From: Bernardetia sp.
Lineage (GTDB): Bacteria; Bacteroidota; Bacteroidia; Cytophagales; Bernardetiaceae
Assembly: GCA_020630575.1 (NCBI GenBank)
Contig: JAHDBD010000007.1
Location: forward strand, 155,712 to 219,711
Reading direction: 5' to 3'
Length of the DNA stretch: 64,000 nt
Of the stretch, positions 1 through 8,507 are shown one piece after another. Made by a program: the position numbers and the translations under genes. The notes under the pieces are model-generated. The model was not told the DNA's origin, did not search any database, and was given only the letters and a program-made list of their open reading frames with translations. Each line of letters starts with the position of its first letter. The first letter of the stretch is position 1.

Positions 1-115
1 TGCATCAGATCTGTAACGCCCCAATGAATGCTATTTTGAATGTAATTAAATATAATTGACAGTTGATAATTAGTAAAATTAGTAATTTCATTTATTCTCT
101 ATTGCTATTGCCTCA

Positions 116-1129
116 TTATTCATTGCTTGTAAAGTCAATTTCGGTACTGTCTCCAATATTAAGACTTTGCACTAATCCTTTAAGAATAGAATCACTGCCT
201 ATAATAGATTTGTTGAGTGTGGCATGAGAAAGCTCAGAAAAAGAACCAATAATACTATTTTGAATAATAGAATTTGAAATATGTGTATGGTCGCCAATTG
301 CTACATTAGGTCCAATAATAGAGTTTTCTAGTTTACATTGCTTTCCAAAGCGAACTGGTTGAATAATAATACATTTTGGATAATCTGTCGAAACAGAAGT
401 TTCAAAACCATGTCTTCTCAACAAACTAGCATTAGCTTCTAATAAAGTATCTTTCTTTCCACAATCAAACCAATTATCTACTTCCATAAAAGTAATTTTC
501 TCTCCTTGATTGACCATTTCCATAAGAGCATCTGTCAAATGATATTCCCAAGAGCTATTTGCAGAAGCTGAATGGCTCATAATTGTCTTTATAGAATCCA
601 AGAGCAAAGGTATATTTGCAATTTTATATGCACCCACTAAAGCCAAATTAGATTTTGGAATGCGAGGCTTCTCAATCAGTTTTTTTATTATTCCATGTTT
701 GTCGGGTTCTACAATACCAAAAATACGTGGATTATCAACCTTTCTGACAGCTACAACACTATTTTTAATGTTAAAGAAATTAGAATAATTCATCTCTACA
801 ATTGTGTCTCCCAATACAATTAATAATTCTTTGTCGTCTTTAATAAAATCACGGGCTATCCAAAGTGCATGAGCCGAACCAATACGAGGCTCTTGTAAAA
901 CAAACTCTGCATTGATTCTATCTTTATAAGTATTTACTACATATTCTTCAATCTTGTTTCCTAAATAACCAATAACAAATAAAAAATCTCGTATTCCATT
1001 TTCATACAAATTATCAATAATATGTCCTAAAATAGGTTTTCCTGCTATCGGAACAAGTGGTTTGGGTTGAGTGTGAGTATGTGGACGCAAGCGTGTACCT
1101 GCTCCTGCTACGGGAATAATTGCTTTCAT
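116..1129 (-). CDS. Sugar-phosphate nucleotidyltransferase with beta-helix tail
   Basis: Predicted to join a sugar 1-phosphate to a nucleoside triphosphate, giving an NDP-sugar for envelope polysaccharides. The N-terminal nucleotidyltransferase signature GAGTRLRP is at residues 9-16, with the QPKPL segment and Lys23 behind it. The C-terminal third has isoleucine-rich hexapeptide repeats (NSIIQNSIIGS and similar) typical of a left-handed beta-helix, as in RmlA-long, GlmU and archaeal-type pyrophosphorylases. I start at the ATG at 1129 because the family motif begins there; the frame stays open 28 codons upstream, but that stretch is hydrophobic and unlike the family. 337 aa. Whether the sugar is glucose, GlcNAc or mannose cannot be read from the sequence. 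Confidence 0.85.
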   Translation of the reverse strand: MKAIIPVAGAGTRLRPHTHTQPKPLVPIAGKPILGHIIDNLYENGIRDFLFVIGYLGNKIEEYVVNTYKDRINAEFVLQEPRIGSAHALWIARDFIKDDKELLIVLGDTIVEMNYSNFFNIKNSVVAVRKVDNPRIFGIVEPDKHGIIKKLIEKPRIPKSNLALVGAYKIANIPLLLDSIKTIMSHSASANSSWEYHLTDALMEMVNQGEKITFMEVDNWFDCGKKDTLLEANASLLRRHGFETSVSTDYPKCIIIQPVRFGKQCKLENSIIGPNVAIGDHTHISNSIIQNSIIGSFSELSHATLNKSIIGSDSILKGLVQSLNIGDSTEIDFTSNE

Positions 1130-1708
1130 GGATATCAAAGAGGCTAAAAAAAACTGTAATAAAACTATTAAACTAAAATATGAAAATAATCTGAATAATA
1201 CTGCAAAATACAATTCTTAGTTAATATACTATCAAAATTTATAAATACTACTATGAGTTTATTTTTTTGCTTTTCGATCAATAAGCTCTAAAATAATCTA
1301 AAACTATTTGAATTAAACCGATGAGTTTGGTAATTTTATCGAAAACAACATACCAATACACTATACTAATTGAATTTAGACCTACTTAGGATTAATTTGT
1401 GTACTATTTCTAACAAATTAATTAGTGATTTGGACTAAATCATTAAAAAAAAAGTTATCAATTCGATTTCCTATCAAAAAAAATAAGATATTTGTCAGTA
1501 AGAAAAATATAATTTTGTTTTGAGTAAATTATTTAAAATAATTTAACAAAAAAATGAAGTTATACAAAATAAATACAATTGTAACCAATGGAATAATAAA
1601 AATAAACTAATTATTTGATAATCAGTTAATTGTATTTATTTATTCTTTGAGGTATCTTTACAGTCAAATTCTAAAAACGTATAATTTTACGCAAAAAATT
1701 TTTCATTT
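1130..1708. other. Intergenic region between divergent genes, no gene seen
   Basis: Very AT-rich spacer between the divergent pyrophosphorylase and lytic transglycosylase genes. Both strands are broken by frequent stops and I see no RNA gene. It has a perfect 10-bp inverted repeat (ATTAATTTGT at 1391-1400 against ACAAATTAAT at 1413-1422), and the predicted transglycosylase promoter near 1630-1660. The length leaves room for regulation in both directions. Confidence 0.5.
1630..1660 (+). promoter_or_regulatory. Candidate Bacteroidota promoter for the MltD-like gene
   Basis: TTG at 1630-1632, a 20-nt spacer, then TATCTTTA at 1653-1660. This fits the Bacteroidota -33/-7 pattern TTTG-N19-21-TAnnTTTG, apart from the last base of the -7 box. 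The predicted transcript start would be about 40 nt before the ATG at 1709. Confidence 0.4.
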
Positions 1709-3724
1709 ATGCTAATAGGCAAATTATCTACTCAAAAAGAATTAAATAATAGTAGTATATCAATAAAAACAACTTCTGTTATCAAATTCTTTTTAGCTTC
1801 TGCATTCGTTTTTTGTACTGCTAATTTTTCAGTAGCACAAAATGGATTAAAATACGAACCCTATAACTTTACTATAAAAAATATAACCACTTCTAGTCTA
1901 TTAAATGACGACAATCAAACAGTCAATACTGAAAAACAAGAAATAAATGCTTTAAACACTACTACTTTTCTAGAAACCACATTTCTAACAAACAACAAAC
2001 CTTTTACTAATCAGACCTTTCATTATTATTCAAACTCTGATACTGTAAAATGGAATTCGCATCAACTCAAAGAATCGATGTTTGCGCCAGCAGGTGCGCC
2101 TCCTTCTGTCGAACGCTTAATTGTAGGAAGTCCTCTTACACCTTCTGATTCTAGTGATTTGCAAGACCAAAAACGCTTCTCTTATCATTTGTTGGCTGAT
2201 TTTGTTTCATATATTTCTGGTCAGCCTGTCGAATACCTCAATGAAATAGAAGAAATTGTGAGTGATGAAGCATTAATGGTAGATGCAGAATTATTTTTTG
2301 ATCATCAAGACTCTACTATTGAATTTTTAGAAGGGCTAGATTTAGCTAGAAATTTTAGAAATGCCCTTTCTGATAAAGAGGTGGCTGCTCGTATGAAGGC
2401 AATTGAAAAAGAAGTTCCCTTCAATTATACACCTGAAGTAAGAAATTTTATTGAAAAATATGGTGTAAAGTATTATAATTACACAAATACTTTAATTGCA
2501 AAGTCAAACGAATATTTTCCACTTTTTGAGAAAATTTTGAAAGAACAAGGAATGCCCGAAGAACTAAAATATTTAGTTGTGGTAGAATCAGCTTTCAAAA
2601 CACAAGTTCGTTCGCATGCAGGTGCTGTTGGTCTTTGGCAATTTATGCCACGTACAGGAAAAGTTTTTGGTCTGAATCAAAACTTTTATATTGATGAAAG
2701 AATGAACCCTACCTCTTCCACTATTGCAGCCTGTAAATATTTAAAATATTTGAATAATTTCTTTGATGGAGATTGGGAACTTGCTATTGCTGCTTACAAC
2801 TGTGGACCTGGAAATGTACAGAAGGCAATGCGCCGTTCTGGCAAAAAAACTTTTTGGGAAATCTATAATTATTTACCAAGAGAAACTCGTGCTTATGTTC
2901 CTCTTTATACTACCTATGCTTATCTTTTCAATTATGCAGAAGACCATGGAATGGTAGTCGAAGAACCTATTTATGCTATTGAATATGATACTGTTTTTGT
3001 TAGTCAGTATGTAAATTTGGATAAATTAGCTGATGAACTTCGTATGTGTGCAACTGATTTAAAGGCAATGAATCCAGAAGCAAAAAAAGGAATAATTCCT
3101 CATTATGCGAAAGAACATCCAATCAGAATTCCTAAAAATAGAGCAGATTTCTTTTGGAAAAGCCAAGAAGAAATTTTAGTAGCTTGTCAGAATAAAAATT
3201 ATACAAGTAGCAACTCAACAGCCTCTCATACAGCTTCTATAAGTAGTTATAAAACTACAAAAGTATCAAATACATCAACTGCACAGAGTTATACAGCTTC
3301 TGCAAGAACAACTACTCAAAAAAAATATACTCCAAAATCTTCTGGTTCTAAATCATATCATACAGTAAGAAAAGGTGAAACACTTGGAGGAATTGCAGTA
3401 AAATATCATACTTCTATTTCTTCTCTTAGACGTTGGAATGGAATCTCAGGTTCAAGAATAAATATTGGACAAAAAATAGTTATGTATGGAGTGAAACAAA
3501 GTTCTACAAATAACTCTGCTGTAACAGCTTCAAATAAAACTTCTACCACTAAATCAACGGCTTCTAATTCTGGTAAGTCAAGTTCTTCTTACCATGTCGT
3601 AAAATATGGTGATACACTTTGGGGAATTGCAAATAATGCAGGAATTACGGTATCAAGACTAAAAGAACTAAATAATTTACGTTCTGATAAACTCAATATA
3701 GGACAGAAATTAAAAGTGATGTAA
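1709..3724 (+). CDS. mltD: Membrane-bound lytic murein transglycosylase, MltD-like, two LysM domains
   Basis: Predicted to cleave peptidoglycan glycan strands non-hydrolytically in the periplasm. An N-terminal hydrophobic segment (about residues 26-43) ending in SVAQ looks like a signal peptide. A roughly 200-residue low-complexity linker follows. The SLT goslin-type domain has the catalytic Glu293 in VVVESAF, then GLWQFMP and the AAYNCGPGN motif. A Ser/Thr-rich linker leads to two LysM peptidoglycan-binding modules at about 548-593 and 627-671, each with the YHxVxxGxTLxxIA pattern. 671 aa, longer than E. coli MltD because of the N-terminal linker. No lipobox Cys is seen, so it may be periplasmic rather than a lipoprotein. 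Monocistronic, with its own promoter and terminator. Confidence 0.88.
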   Translation: MLIGKLSTQKELNNSSISIKTTSVIKFFLASAFVFCTANFSVAQNGLKYEPYNFTIKNITTSSLLNDDNQTVNTEKQEINALNTTTFLETTFLTNNKPFTNQTFHYYSNSDTVKWNSHQLKESMFAPAGAPPSVERLIVGSPLTPSDSSDLQDQKRFSYHLLADFVSYISGQPVEYLNEIEEIVSDEALMVDAELFFDHQDSTIEFLEGLDLARNFRNALSDKEVAARMKAIEKEVPFNYTPEVRNFIEKYGVKYYNYTNTLIAKSNEYFPLFEKILKEQGMPEELKYLVVVESAFKTQVRSHAGAVGLWQFMPRTGKVFGLNQNFYIDERMNPTSSTIAACKYLKYLNNFFDGDWELAIAAYNCGPGNVQKAMRRSGKKTFWEIYNYLPRETRAYVPLYTTYAYLFNYAEDHGMVVEEPIYAIEYDTVFVSQYVNLDKLADELRMCATDLKAMNPEAKKGIIPHYAKEHPIRIPKNRADFFWKSQEEILVACQNKNYTSSNSTASHTASISSYKTTKVSNTSTAQSYTASARTTTQKKYTPKSSGSKSYHTVRKGETLGGIAVKYHTSISSLRRWNGISGSRINIGQKIVMYGVKQSSTNNSAVTASNKTSTTKSTASNSGKSSSSYHVVKYGDTLWGIANNAGITVSRLKELNNLRSDKLNIGQKLKVM

Positions 3725-3743
3725 ACAAGAAAAAATACAATCA

Positions 3744-3800
3744 CAAAAAACATCCTTTATTCATTATGATTATTCATAGTAAGTGAAGGATGTTTTTTTA
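3744..3800 (+). terminator. Rho-independent terminator after the MltD-like gene
   Basis: ACATCCTT (3750-3757) pairs with AAGGATGT (3786-3793), followed by a run of seven T, about 25 nt after the stop. The loop is long (28 nt), but arm and U-tract are clear. Confidence 0.65.
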
Positions 3801-3841
3801 TAAATTAAAAATAAATGTCTTTCTGACTATTTTGGCACTAT

Positions 3842-3903
3842 GTTGCTGGTGGGACACCAACAACGGCAGGTTATAGCCGTTGTCGGTGTCTCCACCGACG
3901 ACC
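3842..3903. repeat. Long nested hairpin repeat element
   Basis: GGTGGGACACCAACAACGGC (3848-3867) pairs with 3876-3896 around an 8-nt loop, with one mismatch and one bulge. The flanks GTTGCT and GACGAC extend it weakly. Each arm is also self-complementary (GTTGCTGGTG/CACCAACAAC and GTCGGTG/CACCGAC), so a three-hairpin cloverleaf is an alternative fold. Much richer in G+C than its surroundings. Related sequences lie at 14705-14816 and 18379-18412. Confidence 0.7.
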
Positions 3904-3974
3904 ATCAATATTCAAAATTCGAATAAAATCCATAAGGTGCAAAAATTGTCAAACAACCAAATAAATCATATTTT

Positions 3975-4412
3975 ATGAAAGAGTTTATGCTAGAAGCTAT
4001 CCAAGAAGCCAAAAAAGGTAGTACGCTTTATGGAGCAGTATTAGTAGAAAATAAAACTAATAAAATTGTAGCTCGTGCTTTTAATACTGTCAAGCAAGAT
4101 TCAGATGTGAGTGCCCATGCAGAACTGAATCTGATTAGAAATTTTTGTAAGAAAAATAAAATTTTAAGTTTAGAAAACTATACACTTTATACAACTTGTG
4201 AACCTTGTCCAATGTGTGCAACTACAGCAGTATGGGCAAAAATTTCAAAGATAGTTTTTAGTTTGAGTATTAAAGACTTGATAGAAAAAGCAGAACCACA
4301 AATTAATATTTCTTGTAAAGAAATTATAGCAAAAAGTAATGTGACAATAGAAACTGAAGGAGGAGTATTGAGAGAAGAAGTAAATGAATGGTATAAAAAA
4401 CTAAGAAATTGA
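3975..4412 (+). CDS. Nucleoside/base deaminase of the cytidine deaminase superfamily
   Basis: Zinc-dependent deaminase. His48-Ala-Glu50 gives the first zinc ligand and the proton-shuttle Glu, and Pro77-Cys78-Pro-Met-Cys81 gives the other two ligands. At 145 aa it matches guanine deaminase/TadA-like family lengths. It differs from a typical TadA around the active site, so a guanine, cytosine or other base deaminase is more likely than the essential tRNA enzyme; the substrate cannot be fixed by eye. It stands alone, convergent with the lipoprotein gene at 4499, and shares a strong bidirectional terminator with it. Confidence 0.8.
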   Translation: MKEFMLEAIQEAKKGSTLYGAVLVENKTNKIVARAFNTVKQDSDVSAHAELNLIRNFCKKNKILSLENYTLYTTCEPCPMCATTAVWAKISKIVFSLSIKDLIEKAEPQINISCKEIIAKSNVTIETEGGVLREEVNEWYKKLRN

Positions 4413-4424
4413 GATGAATTTGAC

Positions 4425-4470
4425 AAAAAAAGTTTAGCAGAGCTTAATTTAAGCTCTGCTAAACTTTTTT
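4425..4470. terminator. Bidirectional terminator between convergent genes
   Basis: A perfect 15-bp stem, AGTTTAGCAGAGCTT (4431-4445) with AAGCTCTGCTAAACT (4451-4465) and a 5-nt loop. It has six or more A on the left and six T on the right, so it can end transcription from both the deaminase gene and the opposing lipoprotein gene. Confidence 0.85.
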
Positions 4471-4498
4471 ATATTTTCAGTTATTGAATACAAATAAC

Positions 4499-5077
4499 TT
4501 ATCTCTGTACAATAGGATCACGTAAAGTTTCTAGCAATGCTACCAAGTCTTCAATAAGAGCTTGATCTGTAACACCATTTTGACCCAAAGAAACTCCAAC
4601 ATCATTAATAAATGCATCCATAGCAGCATCATCAGCTTTAAGACCCATACGACTATTTTGTGCTGGATCATGAGCAGCTACCATATCTAAACCTGTATAT
4701 TCTCCTTCTTTGCCTTCACTTGTAGCAACTACAAAAAAGTCTGTAAGGTCATTACTTAGTGCTGCGAAACCACTAAAGTCTTCATTACCTACTTCGTCCA
4801 AAAGCTTAGCAAAATAAGGTTGTAATTCTGGGTCACCAGCAATAACAAAGATAGCACTATCGACTACATTACGCAATGTCAAACGTCCTTGTTGAATTTG
4901 TCCTCCATTAGGATCAGCTACCATTTTTGTACCACCTACTCGGTCATAAAGTGTAGGTGTTTCCATAGGTGCTTCATCTTCGTCGTCATCGTCTTTACAA
5001 GATGAAGTAGAGAAAGCTAACAGCCCAACTAGGACTAGCATAGCTAAATTATTTAATTTGAATCTGAACATGTTCAT
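4499..5077 (-). CDS. Lipoprotein with a group 1 truncated haemoglobin-like domain
   Basis: The N-terminus has a hydrophobic segment ending FSTSSC, a lipobox with Cys27, followed by an acidic DDDDEDE stretch as in exported Bacteroidota lipoproteins. From residue 42 it reads TLYDRVGG, the start motif of group 1 truncated haemoglobins. The later YTGLDMVAAH (127-136) matches the family segment carrying the proximal haem ligand, here His136. The C-terminus keeps the usual helical pattern. 192 aa from the ATG at 5077; an ATG 36 nt upstream is less likely. Likely role: haem-based O2/NO chemistry or sensing outside the cytoplasm (inference). Haem binding needs experimental support because the distal pocket residues are not obvious. 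Confidence 0.7.
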   Translation of the reverse strand: MNMFRFKLNNLAMLVLVGLLAFSTSSCKDDDDEDEAPMETPTLYDRVGGTKMVADPNGGQIQQGRLTLRNVVDSAIFVIAGDPELQPYFAKLLDEVGNEDFSGFAALSNDLTDFFVVATSEGKEGEYTGLDMVAAHDPAQNSRMGLKADDAAMDAFINDVGVSLGQNGVTDQALIEDLVALLETLRDPIVQR

Positions 5078-5288
5078 AATTTTTAAATTTAAGTTAATAT
5101 AAATAAAGATCATCTTTTTTAGTTTGTGAGATGATATTTATTCATGTAAAAGGAAAATTGAGAAATAGAAGCCTATCTGATAGCACTTCTTTTAAGTTGT
5201 GAGATTGACAAATTAAAAGGAATTGATTTTTAGGTTAATTTCTTTGAAAAACGTTATATAAGTGAAAAAAGGAGCTAGGTAAAATATA

Positions 5289-5735
5289 TTAATGAAATAC
5301 ATTTTTAACAAACTGTCCAAATTTGTAAGTGAAACTAGATTTATCAAAAGCAGGACAACCTTTAGCAATATCTTCTTTACTTACTATTAAACGTTTGGAT
5401 TTGAGGGAAGTAAATTTTGAGACTTCTTTATATACATTTTCAGAATTTTGAACACCTTTTTTGTAGCCATAAACAAGGTTTCCAGCAGGAATATTAAAAT
5501 AGGCATTAGTAACTCCTTCCATTGTTCGAACGTGATTCATTATACGATTAGCTTCAGTAGAATCAACAGTTTCTTGAAAGTCTATGCGACTTAGGTAAAT
5601 GTCATGATTAGGAAGTGGAGCAGCAGAGCTAGTAACAAGATAGATATGCACTACCAAAACAACAACTAGAAGACTAAAAATACTTCCTGTCCAAATAGCT
5701 ATTTTTTTTAGTAGCTTTATATTATTTTTCTTCAT
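5289..5735 (-). CDS. Membrane-anchored small protein, HMA-like fold suspected
   Basis: 148 aa. A single N-terminal membrane helix at about residues 11-31 is followed by a 115-residue soluble domain. The pattern of that domain (IDFQET...EANRIMNHVRTMEGV, then INIPAG-like strand and a second helix) resembles the ferredoxin-like fold of heavy-metal-associated domains, but the CxxC metal site is absent. One Cys remains, in KGCPAF. I do not recognise a family. It lies between the haemoglobin-like lipoprotein gene and the OmpA-type gene on the same strand, with more than 150 nt on each side, so it is probably transcribed separately. Confidence 0.6.
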   Translation of the reverse strand: MKKNNIKLLKKIAIWTGSIFSLLVVVLVVHIYLVTSSAAPLPNHDIYLSRIDFQETVDSTEANRIMNHVRTMEGVTNAYFNIPAGNLVYGYKKGVQNSENVYKEVSKFTSLKSKRLIVSKEDIAKGCPAFDKSSFTYKFGQFVKNVFH

Positions 5736-5894
5736 AAATGAGATGAGATTAGTTAAAATTATTCCTAATTTGTTCTAACTCAAAAACGTAAAAAAAAATG
5801 ATATGTTTGGTAAAAACAGTTTAATTTAGTCAATTTATACTGATTCTAAATAAAAAATATATGTTAAATTTTGCGTTATTGTATTTTTTCCAAA

Positions 5895-6647
5895 TTATTC
5901 TATTTTAATAATAACATATTCTATTCTTCTATTTTGTATATGTTCTGATGAGCTACATTTTATATCGTTTTTACATTGATTGATTAATTGACTTTCTCCA
6001 AATCCTCTTGCCTTTATCCTGTCTTGTGCAATTCCTTGTTCTATCAAAAATTGTTTTAATGAGTTTGCTTGTCTTTGTGTAAGTTCAAGATTATATTCAT
6101 CTTCTCCTCTAGAATCAGTATGGGCAGCAACTTCTATTTTTATACTTGGGTTTAGTCGCATCATATAAGCTAATCGTTTCAAAATAAGTGTAGACTCAGG
6201 CAAAACCTTGTCACTATTAGGTGAAAAATGAACCCCAATTAATTTTTTTACTACACCTATATTTATTTTTTCCAAAGGAATATCTCTTTTAATATTTCGC
6301 CTTTTATCTTCTTTAGCTATATCAGAGGGAAGTTTTTGAGTGTTTAAACGAATGGTATCCGTAGAAAAATAATGTCTATTATAAGCACGAATCAAAAAAG
6401 TAGTTTCAGGCTCTAAATAGACAAGTGTTTCTCCATCTTTTGTAGTGATTGTTACTTGCTCAGAGTTATTACTCGTATTTAGAATGCGTACATTTACACC
6501 ATCAATAGGTTTACCTGTGTCTTTATCAATGAAACGATACAACAATCTATATGTTAATATATTTGCCTGACTTTGTACAGGCTTAGCAAAAAGAAGGGTT
6601 GTAGAAAAACAAAAAAACAGTGATAAATAAAAAATAGTTGTTTTCAT
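5895..6647 (-). CDS. OmpA-family peptidoglycan-binding outer-membrane-associated protein
   Basis: A signal peptide (residues 1-22, ending in AKPVQS) leads into a domain of about 100 residues, probably a carboxypeptidase-regulatory/beta-sandwich type (DKDTGKPIDGVNVRI). The C-terminal OmpA domain (about 130-250) has the expected HFSPNSDKV strand, the AHTDSRGEDEYN motif for diaminopimelate binding, LTQRQANSLKQFL and RIKARGFGES. Likely links envelope to peptidoglycan. It starts 16 nt downstream of the nitrilase-family gene at 6664 on the same strand and may be co-transcribed with it. Confidence 0.85.
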   Translation of the reverse strand: MKTTIFYLSLFFCFSTTLLFAKPVQSQANILTYRLLYRFIDKDTGKPIDGVNVRILNTSNNSEQVTITTKDGETLVYLEPETTFLIRAYNRHYFSTDTIRLNTQKLPSDIAKEDKRRNIKRDIPLEKINIGVVKKLIGVHFSPNSDKVLPESTLILKRLAYMMRLNPSIKIEVAAHTDSRGEDEYNLELTQRQANSLKQFLIEQGIAQDRIKARGFGESQLINQCKNDIKCSSSEHIQNRRIEYVIIKIE

Positions 6648-6663
6648 ATATACCTTTTAAAAT

Positions 6664-7536
6664 CTATTTTAATTCAAACATATCATTATCTAAATAAACG
6701 GCAAATTTCTTTCTATAGTCTTGCAAATCCATTGCCGAAACAGAATAAGATAAAATTTGTGTGTTTTCAAATTCTCCAGTAATAGAATTTAATTTTTCTC
6801 CCTTAGGAGTGTAAATACCTGAATCTCCATTGTACTCAATTCCTTTCCCATCTTTTCCTATGCGATTTAAACCCACACAATAACAAGAGTTTTCGATAGC
6901 CCGAGCAGGTAAAAGGCTATTCCAAGCCAATTCCCGAGCTGCAGGAAAGTTTGCTACATATAATAAAATATCATAGCCAGAAGTAGCTATTCCATTTTCA
7001 TCAATCATTAAATCATTTCTAGAAAAAACAGGAAAGCGCAAATCATAGCAAATCTGTGGACAAATTTTCCAGCCTTTATACTCAAAAATAGGTAATTCTT
7101 TACCTGCCGTAAATACCTCATGTTCACCTGCCATTCTGAAAAGATGCCTTTTATCGTAAGTTTGAAAACACCCATTTGGTTCTACAAAAAACAAACGATT
7201 ATAAAATTTATTATCTTCTTCTATAATTATACTTCCAGTAATGGCAACATCGTATTTATTTGCTTGTTCTTTTAGCCAGTTTAAGGTTATACTTTGTTTA
7301 AAGTTTTCTGCTAAATCTATATTCATAGTAAAACCAGTAGTAAACATTTCAGGTAAAACTACAATATCTACTTCATCTATTTTGCTAAAATTATCAATAT
7401 TTGCTTCATGAGCTTTTTGAGATTGATTATTTGTAACTAAAGAAGACAATATCTTTTCAAAATGCTTTTTGTTTTGAATAGGATTTTCCCAAAACAAATT
7501 GCCTTGTATAAGGCTTATATAGAGTAAGGGTTTCAT
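6664..7536 (-). CDS. yafV: Carbon-nitrogen hydrolase, omega-amidase (YafV/Nit2-like)
   Basis: Cytosolic amidase of the nitrilase superfamily. The Glu-Lys-Cys triad is visible as Glu63 in LPEMFTTGF, Lys129 in YDKRHLF and Cys163 in CPQICYDLRF. The RHLFRMAGE segment after the Lys is typical of the YafV/Nit2 branch, whose known members hydrolyse alpha-ketoglutaramate or alpha-ketosuccinamate as metabolite repair of transamination side products. 290 aa, slightly longer than the usual 255-275 because of a Ser/Gln-rich insertion near residues 35-50. Assignment to the branch is good; the substrate is inferred from relatives. Confidence 0.85.
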   Translation of the reverse strand: MKPLLYISLIQGNLFWENPIQNKKHFEKILSSLVTNNQSQKAHEANIDNFSKIDEVDIVVLPEMFTTGFTMNIDLAENFKQSITLNWLKEQANKYDVAITGSIIIEEDNKFYNRLFFVEPNGCFQTYDKRHLFRMAGEHEVFTAGKELPIFEYKGWKICPQICYDLRFPVFSRNDLMIDENGIATSGYDILLYVANFPAARELAWNSLLPARAIENSCYCVGLNRIGKDGKGIEYNGDSGIYTPKGEKLNSITGEFENTQILSYSVSAMDLQDYRKKFAVYLDNDMFELK

Positions 7537-7635
7537 ATCTTTTGTTTAATGATTGATAAAATTTTTTAAACTATTTTTTAAAGGATATTTTTTTTGAACT
7601 CTTGGTAGAATATTTTTTTAACTAGAACACACATT

Positions 7636-8466
7636 ATGAAAACTAAATTACTTGTATTATTTAATACACTCACCCTAATTTTTACAGTATTTCTAAATTA
7701 TTTATCCAATACAGGTTTTTTTGGAGGCAAAACGATTGGAGAAATCAGCAAAAAATACGAAACGCTTTTTGTTCCTGCAAGTTATGCTTTTTCTATTTGG
7801 GGACTTATATTTTTGATGCTTTTTGCATTTGTAGGTTTTCAATGGTATGTCCTTTACAAATTTAAAGATTCTGAAAGTGATTATGATAATTCTAATAATA
7901 TTTTTATCAAAACGATTCATGAAACTAGTTTTTGGCTTATTGTAGCTAATCTTTGTAACGCTGCTTGGGTATATGTTTGGCTAAACGAATATGTTGCACT
8001 TTCTGTTATGGTTATGTTTTTTCTGTTGCTTTCGCTTATTCAACTTACCAAAAATTTACGTCTAGAAATTTGGGATGCTCCTGTCCGAATTATTGCCTTT
8101 GTATGGTGGCCTATCGTTACCTATTTGGGCTGGATTATGGTGGCATCTATTGCAAATGTATCTTCATTCTTTGTAAGTATTGGATGGCAAGGAGAACCTT
8201 TATTTGCTTCTACTTGGACAGTTTTGATGATTATAGTTGCAACAGGCTTGTATTTGGGATTGATTGCTACTAGAAATTTGAGAGAAACTGCAATGGTTGG
8301 TGTTTGGGCATTGGGAGCTATTGCTTATCGCCAATGGAATCTTGAGCCTTCAATTGCTTATGTTGCTCTTATTAGTGCCATTATACTGTTTCTAGCTTCT
8401 AGTTATCATGGTTATCTAAATCAAAAAACATCTCCTTTCTTGAAATGGAAACGAGGAGAAATATAA
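7636..8466 (+). CDS. TspO/MBR-related tryptophan-rich membrane protein
   Basis: 276 aa with seven or so hydrophobic segments and many tryptophans. The segment FVPASYAFSIWGLIF (residues 46-60) is the hallmark of the TspO-like 'tryptophan-rich sensory protein' relatives common in Bacteroidota, which are longer than the five-helix TspO proper. Function in these long relatives is not established; tetrapyrrole binding is known only for classical TspO. The gene ends just before the App1-like phosphatase gene (41 nt to its chosen start), suggesting co-transcription. Confidence 0.7.
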   Translation: MKTKLLVLFNTLTLIFTVFLNYLSNTGFFGGKTIGEISKKYETLFVPASYAFSIWGLIFLMLFAFVGFQWYVLYKFKDSESDYDNSNNIFIKTIHETSFWLIVANLCNAAWVYVWLNEYVALSVMVMFFLLLSLIQLTKNLRLEIWDAPVRIIAFVWWPIVTYLGWIMVASIANVSSFFVSIGWQGEPLFASTWTVLMIIVATGLYLGLIATRNLRETAMVGVWALGAIAYRQWNLEPSIAYVALISAIILFLASSYHGYLNQKTSPFLKWKRGEI

Positions 8467-8507
8467 ACACTAAAAAAATAATAATAACACCAAACACACT
8501 AAAAATT

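Noticed and set aside
2763..2957. 64-codon open frame inside the lytic transglycosylase gene
   Set aside because: Fully nested in another frame of a gene with clear domains; no independent signal.
8445..8507. Upstream extension of the App1-like gene overlapping the TspO-like gene
   Set aside because: The added residues are Thr/Ile/Lys-rich and not family-like; the ATG at 8508 fits better.
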